Shown here: piece after piece, positions 22,071 through 35,113 of the stretch
Position numbering within the stretch: position 1 is the first letter of the stretch
Layout of the letters: each line of letters starts with the position of its first letter
Assembly: GCA_015143295.1 (NCBI GenBank)
Contig: CM026565.1
Location: forward strand, 10,972,041-11,036,040
Source: Tetracentron sinense
Taxonomy: Eukaryota; Streptophyta; Magnoliopsida; Trochodendrales; Trochodendraceae
DNA length: 64,000 bases
Direction of reading: 5' to 3'
Notes under the pieces: generated by a model
Databases searched by the model: none
The model's input: the letters and a program-made list of their open reading frames with translations, nothing else
What the model was told of the DNA's origin: nothing
Program-made: the position numbers and the translations under genes

Positions 22071-23414
22071 AAGGCATTAGGCCACATAGGCTAGTGTCTT
22101 TTAAGTTGGAACTAGAGTTATCAGAGCTCTAGGGATCAGTTTCCCTCGGGCTAAGCGGAAATGTTTCCTCTGAGTCGCACTTAGGACTCAGATGGGAGTG
22201 TCGTCTTGTTGTTACCATGACATAACCAGTAACAAGCGAATCCTTAGATCGGTCTAGGATCCTGTTCTAGGTTCTAGTTTAGACCATGTCCTTAGTCTTA
22301 TTCCAAAGGGAAAGTTAGATGCCCAATACAAGGATCTTAGTTATGCTAGAAAACTAAGTTATAATTATATGATTATGTGTATACTTCGATGTATACTATA
22401 TGCGGTAATAGCATTTCATGTTTATTGAATTGCTATATGTTGTGTGAGAATTGGTATCCAAGTTAGACTCATGTTTTGTTATTGATCTCAGGATTTTACA
22501 TTATGAGACGTGGCAATCAGGGTCGTGGTTACCATACTCGGAGATCCGAGGGTGAGGTTCCAAGAGAAGAGGAGTCGCTTTACTTCACAAATGCTATGGA
22601 TTGTATAGCATAGACTTTGGCTTTGTTGGCAGCCAGGCCTACTCCTACCCCACCGACTACTCTTGTGCCTCCGCCGGTGCATCACACCGCGAGACTTGAA
22701 GCTTTTCAGAGACTATGGCCTCCTACTTTCTATGGTACTCTGGACCCAATGGTGGCAGAGGCCTGGATTATGCAGCTGGAGAAGACCTTTTAGGCTCTCT
22801 GATGTACTGAGGAACAATAGGTTGAATGGGCTTCCTTCATGATGGAAGGTGAAGCCGAACATTGGTGGAGAGCTGCCCAAAGGCAGAGAGATGTCGCAAA
22901 GGCAGGGAAACTCTGGACATGGGCGGAGTTCCTAGGAACCTTCTGTGAGCAGTATATTCCCAGATTCGTTCAGGAACAAAAGGCGAGAGAGTTTATGCTT
23001 TTGGAACAAGGAACTATGAACGTGGCCGAGTATGAGGCTAAGTTCACGGAGTTGTCCAGATTTGCTCCGCATTTGGTTACGACTGAAGACCTGAGGGTCA
23101 GAAAGTTTGAAATGGGGTTGAAGGCTTTCATCCGAGATAGGGTGTCCATTCTCCAAGTGGAATCTTGGAGAGAGATAGTGGGAAAGGCGAAGATCACTGA
23201 GAAGAACGCAGAAGAGTTCATCAGGAGAAGAGATAGTGGCTTTGGGAGAAGCATGTCTCGGGGTCAATCTAGTGGTTCTTCATAGTCTGAGAAGAGGACC
23301 AGGACTGCACCCCACCAGTTCTCTCAGCTGATGTCAGCTCAGAGGTCTCCTTATGTGCCTCAGGCACCACGTCCTACGGCATCACAGGTTTCGCGGGTTA
23401 CACCTCTGGCTTCC

Positions 23415-25677
23415 TGTCGCGACCCAAAACCCACCCTAAGAGTTAGAGTGAACTTTAGACGACTAATCATGACTTACATGACTTGCTTGACAAACCATCC
23501 TGCAAAAACCCACAGAGCATATACAAAGAGGATATAAACAGTGGAAACATATTCTAACATAGCATATCGGAAGACTTAAACAAAAACCTCTATGTATATA
23601 CATGTGATCCAAGTTATACAAGAAGATACACAAAAGAAAGTGCGGACATGCCCGCCAAAATACATGGATATATCTCTCTCAACTCACCCACAGCTATATC
23701 ACTCAGAATCTACTACCATCTAATAGTAACCCTCGATCGGAGGTTCCTCTAAAGGTTCCTCAACGTACTCCTCCTCCATCCAAGGGCTCGGAGCACAAAC
23801 ATCGAATGGAGCAGCCGCTCCGCTATCACTTACCGACATAAGAAGTACGGCTGAGCATGGAATACTTAGCGGGTACCAAATACTAATTAATAGTCATAGC
23901 ATAAAAATGGCAATACATAATTCAGGAGCAATTCATATATGTAAAACGGGAACAATTCATGTCATACCAGGAAGTAAAGCAATTTATATTCATGTTTTTA
24001 TTTCGTAAAAGCCGATAAAACCTCTTGCAATCATTGTGCGCTTGACTTGACTTGAAATATCCTTTTCGTACTTTGAAAGCTTGTCTTGTCTATCTTGCTT
24101 GATTCTTGTATGTCGTGTCGTGTCATGCATGTCATGCGTGCTTGCTTGTAATCATGTAACTTGTGAGATAAACTTGTAAGGTGTACTTGTGAGATGCGCT
24201 TGTGAGATGCCTTGAGAGGGAAGGGAGACCCTTCTTTATGCAATGCACTTGAGAGGGAAGGGAGACCCTTCTTCATGATATGTATGCATGTACTTGCGAG
24301 GGAAGGGAGGCCCTTCTTTATGCTATGCACTTGTGAGTGAGGGGAGACCCCTCGTGGGATGTTTGTTCTTGTTTTCTTGTGAAAAGCAAGGTAAAACATA
24401 TCGTAGGATATGTCCCACCTCTCAACCTTGTTCTTGAAAGCCTCGGTAAATTCATATCATGCATGCCGTGCTCGTGGGATCGTGTGCATACTTGCATTTG
24501 AATTTAAACATGACATTTGGGGGATTTCACAATGTATAGCATATAGAAATTTTTAAACAAATAAACATTCATAATATTTTAGGGAAAACAAGAACTCATG
24601 CTAGCATAATCCCTAACAAGTTACATAAGTAATTTAGCATGCATTTTCTTGATTTATACTCATTTCATTCACCTTGGCATTCCATCAAACATAGGGTGTG
24701 TCCATTATTTATTTCAACCTAAATCATGCTTTTCTAGGTGGGTTATGCTCACATCATACATGTTTGTTCATTATGGGTACAATGCCCTCCCCATTTCATT
24801 CATCACATCATTTCACACGGCATCCAATCGCCGACACCCCTCTCCATCCACACCATTCACCATTTCAACTCATAATACATGTATGGATGAAAGAAAATAA
24901 GGAATACAAAGAGCAAGGGAGGAAAGAAAAAGCTATAACTAGGAGGGTAGCAAGAGGTACCGACCTTGATCAATGAGGAAGAAAACTCCTCCAAAAATGT
25001 TCGTGAGGCGCTGCCCTAGCTTGGAGAAACTCCTCATCGCGTGCTTGAATCGGAATCTTGAAGCAATCCAAGCTTGAGGTGATTGTGGGTCTTGAAACCC
25101 CTTTGATTTCTCCCCAAAAGCAAACCCTAGGTTTGGAAACCCTTCTCCTCTTCCTCTAATTCTTAAAATACTCTAAGTGTTATGAATGAACCCTCAAATG
25201 TTCGGGCAAGGCCTTTAAGGCATGAGCGAAATGCCCAAAAGATGAAAATACCCTTAATGAAAATTTCTGCAAAACACGAAGACCGAGCGATCGGTGTTTA
25301 TGACCGATCGATCGGTTGCCTACCGAGCGATCGGTCAATTGACCGAGCTCTCGACCAAAAATTAACTCTCTGGAAAATTTTCCCATACAAATTTTTCGAC
25401 CAGTCGATAGCCTCTGATCGATCGGTCCAAAACCGATCGATCGCTCCATGGACCGAGCGATCGGTTACCTGCAGGTCCAAACTGTTTTGGCCATATCTTT
25501 TGACTCGCTCGTCGGATTTTGACGATTCAACTTGTGTTGGGTTCGTACTTCGAAAATGAACATTTTTGACATTTTAGAATTTCCAATTTCTTCCTTATTT
25601 ATTAATTGTACTACTTTAAAGGTAAATTGGCTACGAAAGTGCCATGCATAAAACATGAAAAAGTTTGAGGCTCTACA
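23415..25677 (-). mobile_element. Solo LTR (Tekay-like family), minus strand, in gag
   Basis: The minus strand starts TGTAGAGCCTC at 25677 and ends GGGTCGCGACA at 23415. A perfect 5-bp duplication CTTCC flanks it (23410-23414 and 25678-25682). It contains the stem-loop box (25490-25550), palindrome array (25281-25465), a short GAGGGAAGGGAGACCC tandem repeat (24211-24360) and the hairpin block (23843-23868). It interrupts the gag region of the 20182-39238 element and is therefore younger than it. Confidence 0.92.
25281..25465. repeat. ACCGATCGATCGGT palindrome array (minus-strand solo LTR)
   Basis: About eight copies such as ACCGATCGATCGGT and ACCGAGCGATCGGT within 185 bp, at the same LTR position and with the same spacing pattern as in 17240-17432. 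Confidence 0.9.
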
Positions 25678-26023
25678 CTTCCTGCGCATCACAGGCTTTT
25701 GAGGAGTGCGTCGTGTGTGGTCGAAGGCACAAGACTAGGGAGTGCCGAAGGTTGTCAGGTGGATGCTTCCACTATGGTGAGGTTGGCCACGTGATACGAG
25801 ATTGCCTCCGTAAACAGTCACAGACTGGGCCACAGGGAGTCAGACTTCGCTTCAGGGGTCTTCATCTCAAGCCTCTAGATCCTTGCCGCCCACCCAGCAG
25901 CCTCGTCAAGCTAATCAAGGCAGGGTATTCACCATGACTGATAGAGACGCACAGGCATTTGATGATGTTGTGCAAGGTACGTGCGAGTTTGATATTGTTA
26001 AAGTTCTAGAATTTCCATGATGT

Positions 26024-26049
26024 GTTATATATATATATATATATATATG
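26024..26049. repeat. (TA)n microsatellite
   Basis: An uninterrupted run of about 12 AT dinucleotides lies between the gag and protease regions of the Tekay-like element. Confidence 0.9.
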
Positions 26050-26109
26050 CTATGTGATGCTTATTGTTATGCGTATGTCAATATGTATTATGCACGTAAC
26101 AGATTATAA

Positions 26110-26500
26110 CTTGGGTAGTTATCATTCTCAGGATCGTTGCTAGTGAATGAGTGTTTAGCAAGGGTGTTGATCGACACGGGATCCACTCATTCGTTCGTCT
26201 CACCTAGTTTTGCTGAAGGCCTTACGTCCGAGCCGAGTAAGCTACCTCGGGAGTTGTCCATTTCGACTCCATTGGGCAAGTCTGTTGAGACAGATAAAGT
26301 GTATCTGGGCAGTGTTGTGCAAGTCATGCAACATAAGTTACCGGTTGACCTGATTATTCTGGGATTTCATGATTGGGATTTCAATTTTATCCTAGGTATG
26401 GATTGGCTCTCAGCTCACCACGGACATGTGGCGTATTTCGAGAAAGCGGTGAACTTTAAACCAGCTAGGTTAAAACCATTTCATTTCAGGGGACTTCAGA
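26110..26500 (+). pseudogene. Aspartic protease region of the Tekay-like element
   Basis: Contains the active-site motif VLIDTGSTHSFVS (D-T-G) and the downstream ILGMDWLSAHH block, both characteristic of Ty3/gypsy chromovirus proteases. The region lies between gag and reverse transcriptase as expected. Fossil copy. Confidence 0.9.
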
Positions 26501-26679
26501 GGAGAGACATTGCTCGTTTTTCAACTCTCAGTCTCACGAATGTAGAAGTACGAGGCTCCACATCCATTTCGGTGGTATGTGAGTATATGGATGTCTTTCT
26601 GGAGACCTTACTGGGATTACCTCCTGATCGGGCAATCGAGTTTACGATTGAGTTAGCTCCGGGCACGGTGCCAATTTTG

Positions 26680-27206
26680 AGGGCATAGGATGGCTCCTAT
26701 TGAACTTAAGGAGTCAAAGGACCAGTTGGCAGAATTACAAGGCCTTGGCTTTATCCGGCCTAGTGTCTCACCTTGGGGAGCTCCGATGCTCTTCGTGAAG
26801 AAAAAAGATGGTTCAATGCGTATGTGTATCAACTATAGGCAACTGAACAAGGTCACTATCAAGAATCGTTATCCATTGCCTCGGATAGACGACTTGTTTG
26901 ATCGGTTGAAAGGTGCAAGGTTCTTCTCAAAAATTGACCTTCGATCTGGTTATCATCAGTTGAAGATCAAGAAGGAAGACATTCCGAAGACCGCATTCAG
27001 AACTCGATACGGTCACTACGAATTTCTAGTGATGTCTTTTGGTCTGACTAACGCGCCAGCCGCATTCATGGATTTGATGAACCGGGTGTTCAGATCGTCT
27101 CTCAATCAGTGTGTGATCGTATTTGTAGATGATATCCTCATGTATTCACAGACACGGGATGATCACACGAGAGATCTCCGCCTTGTATTACAGACTCTTT
27201 GAGAGT
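26680..27206 (+). pseudogene. Reverse transcriptase region, first part
   Basis: Contains [35 protein letters not shown] (first catalytic Asp), [20 protein letters not shown] and [10 protein letters not shown] (the Y/F-x-DD active site). It is interrupted directly after this by the Athila insertion. The sequence groups with chromoviruses by eye. Confidence 0.92.
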
Positions 27207-27211
27207 ATAGG

Positions 27212-28906
27212 TGATAAGTGCTTAATTTTGCTTAATTATCCTCATTTAAATAAGCATTATCATACTTCTTTGGTTTATATCTTCATTTTTACATGTAAAG
27301 TGGTGTATTCTCTTCTGACCATTGCGTTGTCCTCTTTCTCTTAATTTTTATGATACATTTGCATGTATTCATACATGTCTTGGAAGGCCGCATGCAAAAT
27401 ATTTTTAAGAGAGATTTATTACGTGTATTTATATTTTGTAGGAATCCTAACCCCAAACTACTCTCAGGATTCAAGAAGTCCAAAGTTTTAAATAGCCCAT
27501 CTTCAACTCAAAGATCTAAAGAGCTAGAGTCCAAAGAGCAAAGCCCAAGCCAAAAGTCCAAGAAGCCAAGTCTCAAGTCAAAGAGTCAAAGCCCAAGACC
27601 AAGTATAGAAAGATTCTACAACATGGCTGGAGAATCTTAGGAAGATATGAATTAATATGATTTTGGCATAAAAATGGTGGAACTCTCTTGAATTAGAAAG
27701 AAGAAGTGTGCTATATTGATGTTTCTATTTCAGAAAAAAGGAGAAAGCCTATTTTGGTCACAAGAACTCTTTATTTTAGGTGGATTTTGGAATTCAAGCA
27801 AGGAGCTTAATGGAGGCCAACTAAATCTACAAGAAAAGAAAGAAATTTCGTGGATGGCTAGAGGAGTGCTATTATTTAGCAACCAATCTCAAACAAAGAA
27901 TGAGGATTTCCCGGATTCCCGCCTAATCTGGACAGTACTTACTAATTTAGACATAATTTTTGACTCAAAATTCGGATTAAGGCAAGGTTTGATGTTTTGA
28001 AAAGAAGACTTAAAGGGGAACAAAATTGTATTTCATGAAAAGCTCCTAATTCGGACGTTTAAGGGGTCAAAACATGTGGTCAAGTAGAGGGAAGTGCAAT
28101 TTTGGTTGGAATTTTGGAATTAGAAGTTTCTCTTTTATTTTTTTTCCCTTCTCTTCTTCTCTTTAGTCTATATAAACCTAAAGTGAGAGACTTTTGGGGC
28201 TCTCTGGTCTTTTCTCATTCTCGTTTCTCTCTTCTTCTTTTAGCTTTTTTTTGAGTTATTTTATTGTAGTGTTTGGAACACCATTAAGGAGGATGACAAC
28301 TCCAATCATGGTGGGCTAAACACCTTTCTAAGGTTAGGGATTTGAAACCTTTTTCTGATTTATGTGGATGATGTGGATGGTTTAATCATTAATTTTAATT
28401 GAATAGTTCTTATTTTGGTTAATTGTTCTTCTCTATATGCTCTTTGATTTTATATGATCTATTGATATATGGAATGCTTGGATCCCCTGTGAGTTAGATA
28501 CAAAGTACTCTTCAAATTTCTCTAATTATTCAATTGAATTTAATGGTCAGTGGTTTTATCGTATAATTTTCTATCTAGATTAAATCCTTATTTAATTCTA
28601 GATGTGTTTTCATCCAAATCTAAGCATAAGGAGGGATAGGTGGATTTTCCTGAAGCCTTAGACCTCTTTTACATTGCTTTACAGTTATCAGTGATTTTTG
28701 CTCCATTCTCATTGAGTGGAAAACCGATTTTAAATCTCTCCTCTTTAGATTTCGTTTCCTTAATTTTTGTTGCACAATAGTCAATCCCTGTGGATTCGAC
28801 CCTGTGCTCACCAGATACATCAACTGTGTCACTTGTGCACTTGCAAGTATATTATTTTTACTCTTGATTTTATGTCCATTAATTTGGATTAAATTAAGTT
28901 GTAACA
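27212..28906 (+). repeat. Athila 5' LTR
   Basis: 1695 bp. It includes a TATA-like CTATATAAACC near 28167 and a region around 27520-27600 rich in CCAAGAAGCCAAG/CAAAGCCCAAG units. Chance frames 27350-27640 and 27716-28000 recur in the 3' LTR and are not genes. Confidence 0.95.
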
Positions 28907-28912
28907 AGTTTT

Positions 28913-28930
28913 TGGCGCTGTTGCCGGGGA
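28913..28930 (+). other. Athila primer-binding site (tRNA-Asp-like)
   Basis: TGGCGCTGTTGCCGGGGA, a few bases after the 5' LTR end. It differs from the tRNA-Met site used by the Tekay-like elements in this window. Confidence 0.85.
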
Positions 28931-29639
28931 TTGCAACGTGTGACAAGAACACGAGTTACGAAATTCTCCCATTCCCCATTCCCTCTAATTCTAACTCCTA
29001 ACTTTTACTTTCTGCACCTGACTTCTAACTTTTACTTTCTTGCTCCTAACTTCTAACTTCTACTTTCTTGCTTTTTAACTTGATTGAAAAAAAAAAAAAA
29101 AGTCTGAATTTTTATTTTTATTTTTAGTGGAAGGTTGGAATTCCATGCACCCTCCCACGGTAGGAAGTCAATTAACTTGCTTGAAGGGAATATATAACAT
29201 AGGTGAAAGGTTGGAATTCCGTGCACCCTCCCACAATAGGTAATTAAGCGGATTGATATTGCTCGTGTAAAACAGGTACATCTATTGCTTGCCTACTTGG
29301 AAACAGACATTGTTTTGCCTAAGTTGAGGAATTTCTTCACTTCTGGTAAACTCACTCCTTCACTCTCGTTATTCTCCTACTTATCTTACATCTATTGTCA
29401 ACTTACAACCTAGCGGGGAAGCTCGGCGTATACTCTGTATACGTGCCTCGTCTGTCGCCCCTTTAGCCAGCTTGTTCATATAGAAGGCTTATAGGAGGTG
29501 CATGCATTCTTGTTTGAATCCCTGACTTTCCATTTGAGTTCTCTCATTTGTATGATCACGTGGAATCGAGATCACACAAGCCGTTTAAGGAGAACAGACT
29601 TTGAGATTGAAGACTTGTCTTATAACTTGTTTGAAGATT

Positions 29640-30960
29640 CTGATCATTCTTATTCATCAGACACTATGACTGACAATGAAAGTGATCAGGGGGATAATGG
29701 AGTTCAGAATAATCCACCAATGCTGACCTTGCGTGAATATTTGCAACCAACAAGGACGAGTTCTCTGTCTTGTATGGTTTTTCCCACTAATGCAAATACT
29801 TTTGACTTAAAATCGGGAGTGATTCAATTACTTCCTAAGTTCCATGGCTTAGACTCAGAAAGTCCTTACCTACACTTGAAAGAATTTAATGAGGTTTGTG
29901 CAACCTTGCGCATTCAAAATGTTAGTGATGATGTGGTTAGGTTAAAATTGTTCTATTTCTCTTTAAAAGAGTAGGCCAAAAATTGGCTAAATTCTCTAAA
30001 GCCAAGATCCATTGGCACATGGCAAGAACTGACCAGGGAGTTTCTAAAAAAATTCTTCCCTACCCATAAGACTAATACTCTTAGGAGGAACATCATGAAT
30101 TTCTCCCAAAAGGAGAATGAAACTTTTTTCCAATATTGGGAACGTTTCAAAGAATTATTGTTGACTTGCCACCATCATGGCTACGAGACATGGCACACCG
30201 TTAGTTTCTTCTATGAAGGTTTAACCTCTCAAATGCGCTAGTTTGTAGAGATGATGTGCAATGGTGAGTTTTTAAATGAAGATCCCGAAGAGGCTTGGGA
30301 TTATTTTGACCAATTAGCTGAAAATGCCCAATCTTGGGATAACACTGATAGATCTAATAGGTCAGATAATACCAAGCCTAATGTCATGACTAAGGGAGGT
30401 ATGTACCTCCTGAAAGAAGAGAATAATGATGTGAATGCCAAAATAGCCAGTTTGACCAGAAAAGTAGAAGCCATGGAACTTATGAAAGTAAACTCAATTA
30501 AGGCCACTGAAAAAGTGGAAGATGTTTGTGGCATATGCGAGACTAATGTACACCGAACTCAGGATTGTACAACAATCCCAGCTTTTCAAGAGGTGTTACA
30601 TGATCAAGCAAATGCCATGAACACCTATAAAAGGCCTTTTTATTCTCCCTACTCGGAAACTTACAATCCTGGGTGGAGTAACCATCCCAACTTTAGTTGA
30701 AAAAATGGTCCTACTGTAAACAACCCTCCTCAGGGGCCTTCCACTCATACTCCTTATGTGCCTCCACATAAGAAGACCCTTGAGGAGACGTTGCAACAAT
30801 TTATGCAAGGTCAAACAAACATTAATAATCAGACAATGCAAGCTATCAATGATCTGAAGAATTCTGTCAAAGAGTTGACGTCTTCATTGAGCATTCAAGA
30901 AAAGGGCAAATTTCCTGCTCAACCTCAACCAAATCCTAGAGGTCAATTTGAGGTAAGTAA
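29640..30960 (+). pseudogene. Athila gag region (fossil)
   Basis: Contains LKSGVIQLLPKFHGLDSESP and HLKEFNEVCATLRI, the conserved opening of Athila-type Gag, then NWLNSLKPRSIGTWQELTRE and a CGICETNVHRTQDC knuckle-like block. The 500-bp stretch before it (28931-29497) is untranslated leader. The region is broken in several places. Confidence 0.85.
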
Positions 30961-31369
30961 TTCAAATTCTTCAGATTCCCAAGAAGAACATATCAAGTCT
31001 ATCACCACTCTACGAAATGGAAAAATAATTGATAAAGATATTCCCAAGAAGGTTCACAAACCTGAGGAATCTTTAAAATCAAAAAGAGTGATGATGAACT
31101 TGTTAAGTCTAAATCTGATATGGTTTTACAATGTCCGATACCTGCTCCTTTTCCTCAAAGGTTACAACCTCCTCAAAAGTTAGTCCATAATGCTGATATA
31201 TTAGAAATCTTCAAACAGGTAAAGATCAACATCCCCTTGTTAGACGCTATCAAACAAATTCCATCATATGCCAAATTCTTAAAAGATTTATGTACAGTCA
31301 AGCGTAGGCTTAATGTACAAAACAAAGCTTTCTTAACAGAACAAGTGAGTGCAATCATTCAACATAATA

Positions 31370-34300
31370 CCCCACCCAAATACAAAGATCCAGGATGCCC
31401 AACAATTTCTTGTATTATTGGGAACTTCAGGATAGAGCAAGCTTTGCTTGACCTTAGGGCTAGTGTTAACCTCTTACCCTACTCGGTGTATGAGCAGTTG
31501 GGTCTTGGTGAGCTAAAGCCCACTAAGGTAACACTCCAACTTGCTGACCGTTCAGTGAAAATACCGAGAGGGGTAGTTGAGGATGTGTTAGTCCAAGTAG
31601 ACAAATTTTACTTTCCTGTTGATTTTATTGTCTTGGACACACAACCTGTGTTGAATGCATGCACTCAAATTCCTGTTATTTTAGGCCGCCCATTCCTTGC
31701 AACCTCCAATGCTTTGATCAATTGTAGGAATGGTGTCATGAAACTCTTGTTTGGCAACATGACTTTGGAATTAAATATTTTTAATATCTGCAAACAACCT
31801 GGGGATGATGATGATGTGCATGGAGTAAACTTGATTGAAACTCTTGTGAAAGACCAATTTCTTCAATCTTCTTTTTCTGATCCTCTAGAAGCTTGTTTGG
31901 CACATTTTAATGATTTTAATGAGGACATTTTAATTAATTCTGTAAAGTCTTTGTTGGAATCTGTTCCGGTGTTGGATACTAACAAGTGGAGATCACGTTT
32001 TGAGGAATTGCCACCTCGCGATACCCTACCCCTCCAGTCAAGTATCCAAACACCAAAGCTTGAGTTGAAACCTTTGCTAGCTGATCTCAAATATGCATTT
32101 TTGAGACAAGCAGAGACATTCCCAGTGGTCATCTCCTCACAATTGAATGAGACTCAGGAAGAAAAATTAATTGATGTTCTTAGAGAACACAAAGGTGCAA
32201 TAGGGTGGACCATAGCTGATATTAAGGGAATCAGCCCCTTAATTTGTACCCATAGGATATATTTGGAGAATAATGCTAAACCCTCTAGAGAGATGCAGTG
32301 CAAGCTGAATCCCAACATGAAAGATGTGGTTAGAGCAGAGGTCCTAAAACTTTTGGATGTAGGGATCATATACCCTATTTCTGATAGTCAGTGGGTAAGT
32401 CCTACCCAAGTGGTACCTAAGAAATCTGGTATAACTGTAGTCAAGAATGCTAATGATGAATTAATCCCAACTAGAGTCACAACTGGTTGGCGAGTGTGCA
32501 TTGACTATAGGAAGTTGAACTCAGTGACTAGGAAAGACCATTTCCCGTTGCCCTTCATGGACCAAATTTTAGAAAGAGTAGCCGGTCATAAATTTTATTG
32601 TTTCCTAGATGGGTACTCCGGTTATAATCAGATAAAAATTGCACCTGAGGATCAAGAAAATACCACTTTTATATGTCCATTCGGCACTTTTGCTTATCGA
32701 AGGATGCCATTTGGGTTGTGTAATGCTCCTGCCCCATTCCAAAGATGCATGTTGAGTATATTTAGCGATATGGTAGAGCGTTTTCTTGAAGTGTTTATGG
32801 ATGATTTTTCTGTGTTTGGTGATTCTTTTGATGATTGTCTGTTTCATTTAAAGAATGTTTTGGTTAGATGTGAGGAGAAAAACCTCATTCTGAATTAGGA
32901 GAAGTGTCATTTTATGGTCTCTAAAGGGATCGTGCTTGGCCACATTGTCTCCTCCCAAGGAATCGAAGTGGAGAAAGCCAAAATTGATTTGATAGCCAAT
33001 TTGCCCACCCCAAAGACCATTAAGGACATTAGATCTTTTCTAGGTCATATAGGATTTTACAAAATGTTTATTAAAGACTTTAGTGCAATATCTAGACCAT
33101 TGTGTAACCTTCTATCAAAGGAAAACTCCTTCGAGTGGACTAAAGCATGTCAGGATGCTTTTGCAAAGCTGAAAGGCATGTTGACTTCTGCTCCTATAAT
33201 GCAACCACCTGATTGGAGTTTACCATTTGAAATCATGTGTGATGCTAGTGATTATGCGGTTGGGGCCGTGCTAGGGCAACGCAAGGATAAGAAGCCCTGT
33301 GTCATTTACTATGCAAGTAGGACCTTGAACAGTGCTCAGATGAACTATTCTACTACAGAAAAAGAACTCCTAGCCGTAGTCTTTGCACTTGACAAGTTCC
33401 GATCTTACTTGATTGGATCTCGAATTATTATATTCACTGACCATGCAGCTTTAAAGTACCTTCTTTCTAAGAAGGATGCTAAACCAAGACTCCTTAGGTG
33501 GATCCTTCTACTCCAGGAATTTGACTTAGAAATTAAAGATAAAAAAGGAGTAGAAAATGTAGTGGCTGATCATTTATCCCGTCTTGTGCTCTCTGATTCC
33601 TTGGAGACAATGCCGATCAAAGACACGTTTCCCAATGAGCAACTTTTTGCTATCTCCCAATTATCTTGGTTTGCGGATATTGCGAATTATCTTGTTACAG
33701 GTAACCTTCCTATTCATTGGAAACAACAAGATAAAAAGAAATTTTTGACCGAGGTACGTAGATTTTTCTGCGATGATCCTTATCTGTTTAAATATTGTTC
33801 TGATCAAATTATTAGGAGATGTGTGCCTGATTCTGAACACCTGAATGTCATCTACTTTTGTCACAACTTTCCTATTCATTGGAAACAACAAGATAAAAAG
33901 AAATTTTTGATCGAGGTACGTAGATTTTTCTGGGATGATCCTTATCTGTTTAAATATTGTTCTGATCAAATTATTAGGAGATGTGTGCCTGATTCTGAAC
34001 ACCTGAATGTCATCTACTTTTGTCACTCTGAAGCATGTGGTGGTCATTTTTCAGCCAAAAAGACTACCGCAAAAATTCTGCAATGCGGTTTTTATTGGCC
34101 CACTCTTTTTAAGGACACTCATGAATTTTGCAAAGCATGTGAGCGTTGCCAAAAATTAGGAGGAATCTCCCGTCGGAATATGATGCCTCTCAACCCAATT
34201 TTGATTATTGAAGTCTTTGACTGTTGGGGCATCGATTTCATAGGACCATTCCCTCCTTCTTTTGGGTATCTTTATATCTTAGTAGCCGTTGATTATGTGT

Positions 34301-34900
34301 CAAAATGGATCGAGGTTGTTCCAAGCAAAACCAATGACCACAAAACGGTCTTGCGATTTTTAAAAGAAAATGTTTTATCAAGGTTTGGAACACCTCGAGC
34401 TATTATCAGTGATGGGGGTACGCACTTCTGTAATCGGCCTTTTGAGGCCTTGATGAAAACATATGGGATAACCCATAAAGTTTCTACCCCTTATCACCCA
34501 GAAACAAGTGGAGATATCCAATCGGGAGATTAAACATATTTTACAAAAAACTGTAAATCCAGACCGTAAGGATTGGTCATTACGACTAACCGATGCGCTA
34601 TGGGCTTACCGTACAGCTTTCAAAACCTCGATTGGAATGTCTCCATATCGAATTGTCTTTGGAAGAGCTTGTCACTTGCCTGTTGAATTGGAACACAAGG
34701 CTTACTGGGCGATAAAGACACTCAATTTTGATTTGGAGAAAGCAGGCTCGCTTCGCAAACTCCAACTGGATGAGTTGGACGAAATTCGAAATGATGCTTA
34801 CGAGAGTGCCAAAATTTACAAGGAAAGAATGAAGGTTTTTCATGATAAGCATATTCTTCGAAAATCTTTTGAACCTTCTCAAAAATTTCTTTTGTATAAT
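31370..34900 (+). pseudogene. Athila pol region: protease, RT, RNase H, integrase (fossil)
   Basis: Protease-like block (31400-31770) has LLDLRASVNLLPYSVYEQLG in place of the usual D-S/T-G. RT (about 32300-32900) has GWRVCIDYRKLNSVTRKDHF, FYCFLDGYSGYNQI and VFMDDFSVFG. RNase H (33200-33600) has [16 protein letters not shown] and [13 protein letters not shown]. Integrase (34030-34900) has an HHCC-like zinc region ([11 protein letters not shown]) and a catalytic core with [10 protein letters not shown] and [11 protein letters not shown]. The linker before the integrase includes a short in-frame tandem duplication. The copy is broken in a few places. Confidence 0.92.
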
Positions 34901-35113
34901 TCTCATTTGTATCTATTTCCTGGTAAGCTTCGATCTCGTTGGACCGGCCCTTTCATTGTGAAAACTGTTTACCCTTATGGAACTGTCGAGATTGAGAATC
35001 CTGAAAACGGTAATGTTTTTAAAGTCAATGGTCAACGATTGAAACCGTTTTTGGAGAATTTCACCCCAGATGTTGAGTCCACAACTCTGGAAGATCCCGT
35101 TTATCCTGATTGA

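Larger units (their letters stand above)
22503..26000 (+). pseudogene. gag region of the Tekay-like element (fossil, interrupted)
   Basis: The region opens MRRGNQGRGYHTRR and carries the retrotransposon gag domain (WPPTFYGTLDPMVAEAWI, then MMEGEAEHWW, then YIPRFVQEQKAREFMLLEQG). A CCHC knuckle (CFHYGEVGHVIRDC) follows after the inserted solo LTR. The Gag protein would form the virus-like particle. The copy is broken by several changes in addition to the insertion. Confidence 0.85.
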